NCBI GenBank assembly: GCA_003503995.1
Contig: DOCA01000175.1
Span: forward strand, 1 to 7,534
Direction of reading: 5' to 3'
Source: Holosporales bacterium
GTDB lineage: Bacteria > Pseudomonadota > Alphaproteobacteria > Caedimonadales > UBA9215
DNA: 7,534 nt
This document shows positions 3,611 through 7,534 of this stretch, piece after piece. The notes under the pieces are model-generated. The model was not told the origin of the DNA. It worked only from the letters and a program-made list of their open reading frames with translations, and ran no database searches. The translations under genes were made by a program, and so were the position numbers. The first letter of the stretch is position 1. Every line of letters starts with the position of its first letter.

Positions 3611-5848
3611 ATGAATCAAGCCCCAATTCTTTTTGAGGACAATGAAAATGACCAGAAAAGCGCGGGACAAGAAGCCGTTGCTTATGCAGAAGTGCTCGTG
3701 ACACTTCCCTTTGGGGATGTTTTTGATTATCGCTATCACTTGAATTTGCCTCTACAACTCGGGTCCATTGTGCAAATTCCCTTTGGAAAACGGACTTTGT
3801 ATGGCGTTGTATCCGCTTTAAAGAGTGCAACGAATACACCTCCCAATAAGATTAAGGACGTGATGTCCGTTATAAAGTGGTGTGCCTTAAAAGAACAAGA
3901 TCTGGCTTTTTTAAAATGGATGTCTGATTATACTATGATTCCAAAGGGATTGGTTTTAAAGATGTTTTTAAGCGCTCCTGCAGCTTTTGAACCTGAAAAA
4001 CCCCTTTATGCTTATAAGATTTCTGAAGGATTTTCAGGACCTTTAACCGATAAGCAACGCTTGGCTATTAAGTGGTTTAACGGAAAGTCTAAGGCCTATT
4101 CCAGTAGTGAAATTCAAAAAGGGGCAGGTGTTTCAGCAGCCATCGTGAAAGGCGCCCTTGATAAAGGTGCTCTAACTCTTGTGCCTTTTTCAACGGTTTT
4201 TCAAAACCCTGATGCCGATTTCTTGAAAATGACTTATTCACCTGAGCAAGGAGAAGTTGTGAAAAGTTTATCCCACGCTGTTTCAGCTCAGCGCTATGAG
4301 GCTATTTTAGTGGACGGCGTGACAGGATCGGGTAAGACAGAAGTTTATTTTGAAGCCATCGCGCAGGCCTTGCGGGAAGGACGTCAAAGCGTTGTTTTGT
4401 TGCCAGAAATATCTTTGACCCCCCAGTGGCTTGAGCGTTTTGAAAAACGTTTTGGAACAGAGCCCGTTGGGTGGCATTCACAAATGACACCAGCTCAACG
4501 TCGAAAAGCGTGGCAGCGTATTGCAAAAGGAGAGGCGCCCGTGATTGTGGGAGCACGCTCTGCATTAATGCTGCCTTACCCAAATTTGGGACTTATTATT
4601 GTGGATGAAGAGCATGAAACGTCGTATAAGCAAGAGGAAAGTGCAACCTATCATGCCCGCGATATGGCCGTTGCACGGGCGTATCATCTTGAGATTCCTA
4701 TTGTTCTGGTTTCTGCAACACCGTCTCTTGAAAGTTATGTGAATGCCAAGGAAGGGAAATATACATTTTTAAAACTTCCTCATCGCCATGGAGGTGCAAC
4801 TCTGCCAAGCCTCGAAATCGTTGATATGCGTTCCCATGATAAAAAAGCTACCCAAGGGGAGTTGCACTTTATGTCCACGAAGCTACGTTCCGCTCTTGTT
4901 GAAGCCGTGTCAAAAGGGGAGCAGGCTTTGTTATTTTTGAATCGCCGAGGTTATGCGCCTTTGACCTTATGCCGAGGCTGTGGAGAACGTCTTGAGTGTC
5001 CTCATTGTACTGCTTGGTTGGTGCAACATAAATCTATCGAGCGTTTGCAATGTCATCATTGTGGCTTTGTGGCAAAGCGCCCAAAGACCTGTCCAAAATG
5101 TGAGGAAGAAGACTCTTTTATCGCTTGTGGCCCCGGTGTTGAGCGTATTGCCGAAGAGGTAAAAGCTCTTTTACCAGAGGCACGGTTACTGATTATGGCC
5201 AGCGATGCTTTTGAAACAACAGCAGAACTCGTAAGTGCCATCGAGCATATTCAACAGGGCGAGGTGGATGTTATTATTGGCACTCAAATGATGGCCAAAG
5301 GACACCATTTTCCAAAGTTGACATTGGTTGGGGTTATTGACGCAGATTTAGGTCTATCTGGTGGAGATTTACGGGCTTGTGAAAAGACCTATCAACTTTT
5401 GCAGCAAGTCTCTGGTCGTTGTGGGCGGGCTGAGAAAAAAGGCCACGTTCTTTTGCAGACTTATTACCCTGATCATCCTGTGCTTCAAGCTCTTGTGGCC
5501 AATGATAAAGGCACTTTTATTGAGCAAGAAATGCTGATGCGAAAAACAGCTGAGATGCCGCCCTATACGAGGCTGGCGGCTCTTATTTGTTCTAGCCAAG
5601 ATCAGCAGTTGGTTGAGCAATGGGTAAGAGCACTGGGGCGTAATGCCCCTCGTATTGAGGGTGTAGAAGTCTTAGGTCCAGCCCAAGCGCCAATGGCGAT
5701 TTTACGACGTTATCACCGCTGGCGTTTTTTAATCCGAGCCCCTAAAAACTATCCCCTTCAAAAATATCTCAAGAGTTGGCTCGCAACCCTTGAGGTCCCA
5801 AGGCAGATCAAACTTCAAATTGATATTGATCCTATCTCTTTTATGTAA
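3611..5848 (+). CDS. priA: Primosomal protein N' (replication restart helicase PriA)
   Basis: A 745-residue superfamily 2 DNA helicase that recognises stalled forks and D-loops and reloads the replicative helicase. The N-terminal 3'-DNA-binding domain is visible as VLVTLPFGDVFDYRY and GSIVQIPFGKR (28-61). Next come Walker A GVTGSGKT (236-243), the DEEH box (332-335), SAT (368-370), and LLFLNRRGYAP (440-450). The zinc-binding insert has all eight cysteines (454, 457, 463, 466, 481, 484, 494, 497), followed by IIGTQMMAKG (555-564) and QQVSGRCGRA (598-607). The C-terminus ends IDIDPISFM, as usual for PriA. Every catalytic and zinc motif is intact, and length is typical. The frame is open upstream to 3374, but that stretch is antisense to the transaldolase; the ATG at 3611 gives the normal family N-terminus, although the ribosome binding site is weak (AGAG at 3599-3602). 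Confidence 0.97.
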   Translation: MNQAPILFEDNENDQKSAGQEAVAYAEVLVTLPFGDVFDYRYHLNLPLQLGSIVQIPFGKRTLYGVVSALKSATNTPPNKIKDVMSVIKWCALKEQDLAFLKWMSDYTMIPKGLVLKMFLSAPAAFEPEKPLYAYKISEGFSGPLTDKQRLAIKWFNGKSKAYSSSEIQKGAGVSAAIVKGALDKGALTLVPFSTVFQNPDADFLKMTYSPEQGEVVKSLSHAVSAQRYEAILVDGVTGSGKTEVYFEAIAQALREGRQSVVLLPEISLTPQWLERFEKRFGTEPVGWHSQMTPAQRRKAWQRIAKGEAPVIVGARSALMLPYPNLGLIIVDEEHETSYKQEESATYHARDMAVARAYHLEIPIVLVSATPSLESYVNAKEGKYTFLKLPHRHGGATLPSLEIVDMRSHDKKATQGELHFMSTKLRSALVEAVSKGEQALLFLNRRGYAPLTLCRGCGERLECPHCTAWLVQHKSIERLQCHHCGFVAKRPKTCPKCEEEDSFIACGPGVERIAEEVKALLPEARLLIMASDAFETTAELVSAIEHIQQGEVDVIIGTQMMAKGHHFPKLTLVGVIDADLGLSGGDLRACEKTYQLLQQVSGRCGRAEKKGHVLLQTYYPDHPVLQALVANDKGTFIEQEMLMRKTAEMPPYTRLAALICSSQDQQLVEQWVRALGRNAPRIEGVEVLGPAQAPMAILRRYHRWRFLIRAPKNYPLQKYLKSWLATLEVPRQIKLQIDIDPISFM

Positions 5849-5849
5849 A

Positions 5850-5869
5850 AAGCCTTTTTGTAGAGGCTT
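5850..5869 (-). terminator. Factor-independent terminator of the PhoD-like gene
   Basis: AAGCCT (5850-5855) pairs with AGGCTT (5864-5869) around an eight-base loop. On the minus strand the stem is followed directly by TTTTT (running down to 5846), a classic terminator placed about 20 bases after the PhoD-like stop codon. In the + direction it is followed by CTATCTTATT, a poor T-tract, so it may serve priA only weakly. Its minus-strand T-tract overlaps the last bases of priA. Confidence 0.7.
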
Positions 5870-5889
5870 CTATCTTATTAGTCCTAGTC

Positions 5890-7534
5890 TTAGTCTGAAC
5901 TGGAGCTTGCACTAGCTCCCTCATATTCTGAGGTATCAAGGGCAGTTACGGCTCCTGTTTCAAGATTGTAAAGGGTCCGAATTAAGACCGTGTTATGGCG
6001 GTCTTTTTTGATGACTTCAATGCTCTTAAGCGCATGGTTTATGATGACCCGTGTGAAATGGTCTTCTAGGGTTGTTGGGGAAAATTTTCCGACCGCAGAA
6101 AGCTCTGGCCCCCCTTCAGAAGAAAGGTCAAGGGTGGGGCTTAACAGTCCAGCTTTATTAGCATTGATTTTATGGAAAGCAGACGAGACGATTTCAGCGA
6201 TATAAAGAGGTTGGCTACCAACTTCCTCCTCCTCTTCTTCTACATAGCGCCATAGGGCGCTTTTACCGCAATGGACATCACCACTAAAAAAGGCGACATA
6301 GTGGAGGTTCTCTTCTTTTATATAATTAAGAATCTCACTGAGTTGTTCAGGAGAGGCTTCCCAAGGATCGCCTTGAAGCATTAAGGCTGTTGTGGACATA
6401 AAGATGGGTTTAACACGATCAGCGCGTTCTGGTGCGGACAACCAGTCTTTGAGGGCTGCCATTTGTTCATCGCTTATGGCCCTGTTGGTGCTGGGAGAAA
6501 GTTCTGAGCGCAAATCCATAACAAAGCCTTCTAGGTTGTCATTAATGGCATACCAATTCTCAGGTGTGTCGGGCCCCTGGGGTCGTTGAAAAAGATCATA
6601 GGCGCGTGTTCCTGCAGCTGTTCTTGCAAGGCGAGAGTGGGGAATTTCAGTAGTACTATTATTCCAGCGCTCATGATCATCCCACATTTGATAAACTGGT
6701 ACAAAAGTCTCAAAAAGCGCGCGGGTACCCGCTGTTCTATGCACAAGATCATAGCGTTTCATCATGTCATCAAATGTTTTAGCAGCCGTCCAATTACCAG
6801 TGGCATCCATATAGACCCAATCTCCAAGAGAGATAAAGGCATCTGTTTCAAGACCTTTAGAGGCGGAATCTACAATATCTGCCACAACGCTTTGGAACAT
6901 ATCAGATTCTTTACTTCGCCAAAGTTTGATCCCGAAGGGGAGTAACCCTATTCGATTGCAAGATCCATAAACAAAGGAGCAAACATCCTGGGGTTTTTCA
7001 GGAGGTGTGAGAACAGAATAGGTCTTGCTTAAGCTCCAATCTAAGCTATCTTCATCAACAACCCCTGTGGTTTGTCGATAGCCAATTTGAAAGTCATAAG
7101 CGGTATCAGGGATAAGACCTTCAAAAGCCGTGCGCCCAATATGTTTATCGGCAGGGGGCATGTCAAAATAATGCACAATCCAGTTTTCAGAGGTGTCGTC
7201 TGCCTCATGGAGTTTAAGGCGTGCATAACCTGAACAGGCTGTTGGCATCTCAAAGGTCATGCAAGCAGACAGAAGGCTTTCTTTAGGGAGCTTTCCTTGG
7301 CCAAGGACGTGGAAGGTATAACGTGTTTCATGGTCAACAAAGGCAACATCTAGCTCATCGCTTCTGGAGATGCCACCATCGCTGCCTTCTAGTTCATAAA
7401 ATGTTTTTACAAAACCTCGATGGATGGGAGGCATTTTAGGGAAGGGACGTATGATATGATCGGGGTCAATGGCACTGGCGTAAAGAGTGCTGAAACCTGT
7501 AAATAGAGAGATTAAAATAGAGCAAAAAAAGATC
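5890..7534 (-). CDS. Exported PhoD-like alkaline phosphatase/phosphodiesterase, 5' end outside the window
   Basis: A secreted metallophosphoesterase of the PhoD-like family, which releases phosphate from phosphomono- or diesters. The frame is open to the window edge: 33 codons upstream of the first internal ATG (7434) encode a hydrophobic stretch (SILISLFTGFSTLYASA) ending in a likely signal-peptidase site before IDPDH. The gene is therefore partial, at least 547 residues, and 7434 is not the start. Numbering from that ATG: a beta-rich N-terminal domain (about 20-145) resembling the PhoD N-terminal or Fn3-like module; then GSCN (157-160), GDWVYMD (204-210), WDDHERWNN (251-259) and SGDVHCG (384-390), the core motifs. 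Cys159 sits where PhoD uses a cysteine as iron ligand. Odd features are a run of six Glu (399-404) and a Ser-rich acidic end (EGASASSSSD). The GDW variant replaces the more usual GDQ, so substrate is uncertain. Tat or Sec export cannot be decided because the N-terminus is missing. Confidence 0.85.
   Translation of the reverse strand, partial: IFFCSILISLFTGFSTLYASAIDPDHIIRPFPKMPPIHRGFVKTFYELEGSDGGISRSDELDVAFVDHETRYTFHVLGQGKLPKESLLSACMTFEMPTACSGYARLKLHEADDTSENWIVHYFDMPPADKHIGRTAFEGLIPDTAYDFQIGYRQTTGVVDEDSLDWSLSKTYSVLTPPEKPQDVCSFVYGSCNRIGLLPFGIKLWRSKESDMFQSVVADIVDSASKGLETDAFISLGDWVYMDATGNWTAAKTFDDMMKRYDLVHRTAGTRALFETFVPVYQMWDDHERWNNSTTEIPHSRLARTAAGTRAYDLFQRPQGPDTPENWYAINDNLEGFVMDLRSELSPSTNRAISDEQMAALKDWLSAPERADRVKPIFMSTTALMLQGDPWEASPEQLSEILNYIKEENLHYVAFFSGDVHCGKSALWRYVEEEEEEVGSQPLYIAEIVSSAFHKINANKAGLLSPTLDLSSEGGPELSAVGKFSPTTLEDHFTRVIINHALKSIEVIKKDRHNTVLIRTLYNLETGAVTALDTSEYEGASASSSSD

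Noticed and set aside
5056..5620. Minus-strand frames within priA
   Set aside because: They are antisense shadows of a fully intact priA, with no ribosome binding sites or recognisable motifs.
6222..6242. GAG/GAA codon run in the PhoD-like gene as a phase-variable microsatellite
   Set aside because: It encodes six Glu in frame with mixed GAA and GAG codons; the unit is three bases, so slippage would not switch the frame.
1..7534. tRNA, rRNA, CRISPR array or toxin-antitoxin locus
   Set aside because: No cloverleaf-like segment, no regularly spaced repeats and no recognisable toxin or antitoxin motifs were seen on either strand. The three element copies are far apart and do not form an array.

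Overview
The window looks like part of the chromosome of an AT-rich alphaproteobacterium, most likely a host-associated lineage of the Holosporales/Rickettsiales type. This rests on protein resemblance, a decayed transposase, a glycine-zipper lipoprotein of the rickettsial 17-kDa-antigen type, a PriA next to a small transaldolase, and dispersed palindromic elements between genes. No rRNA, tRNA or CRISPR array is visible, so the assignment is an inference.

Layout from left to right. Positions 1-400 hold the remains of an IS6-family transposase, broken by a frameshift and a small deletion. It is followed at about 404-512 by what I read as a badly decayed copy of a dispersed palindromic element. 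Positions 600-1363 are a two-gene operon on the + strand with an ATGA overlap: a 76-residue single-pass membrane protein and a 178-residue secreted helical protein, neither recognised. A second, well-preserved copy of the element (1408-1529) separates this operon from a convergent small glycine-zipper lipoprotein gene (1564-1800, minus) that has its own extended -10 promoter.

Next on the minus strand come a metallo-beta-lactamase-fold hydrolase of the Blh/ETHE1 persulfide-dioxygenase type (1888-2751) and a Fsa/TalC-type transaldolase (2893-3561). The third and best-preserved element copy (2781-2885) lies between them. The transaldolase is divergent from priA (3611-5848, +), and the priA -35 box lies inside the first codons of the transaldolase. 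A factor-independent terminator after priA is oriented to end the opposing gene, a large exported PhoD-like phosphoesterase (5890 to beyond 7534, minus). Its reading frame is open to the window edge and includes most of a signal peptide, so its start is outside the window.

Most of the genes are housekeeping: replication restart, sugar-phosphate metabolism, sulfide or persulfide handling and phosphate scavenging. The more novel parts are the repeat family, with three copies in 2.5 kb that share terminal inverted repeats, a pair of internal direct-repeat boxes and one compensatory base-pair change, and the orphan membrane/secreted protein pair at 600-1363.
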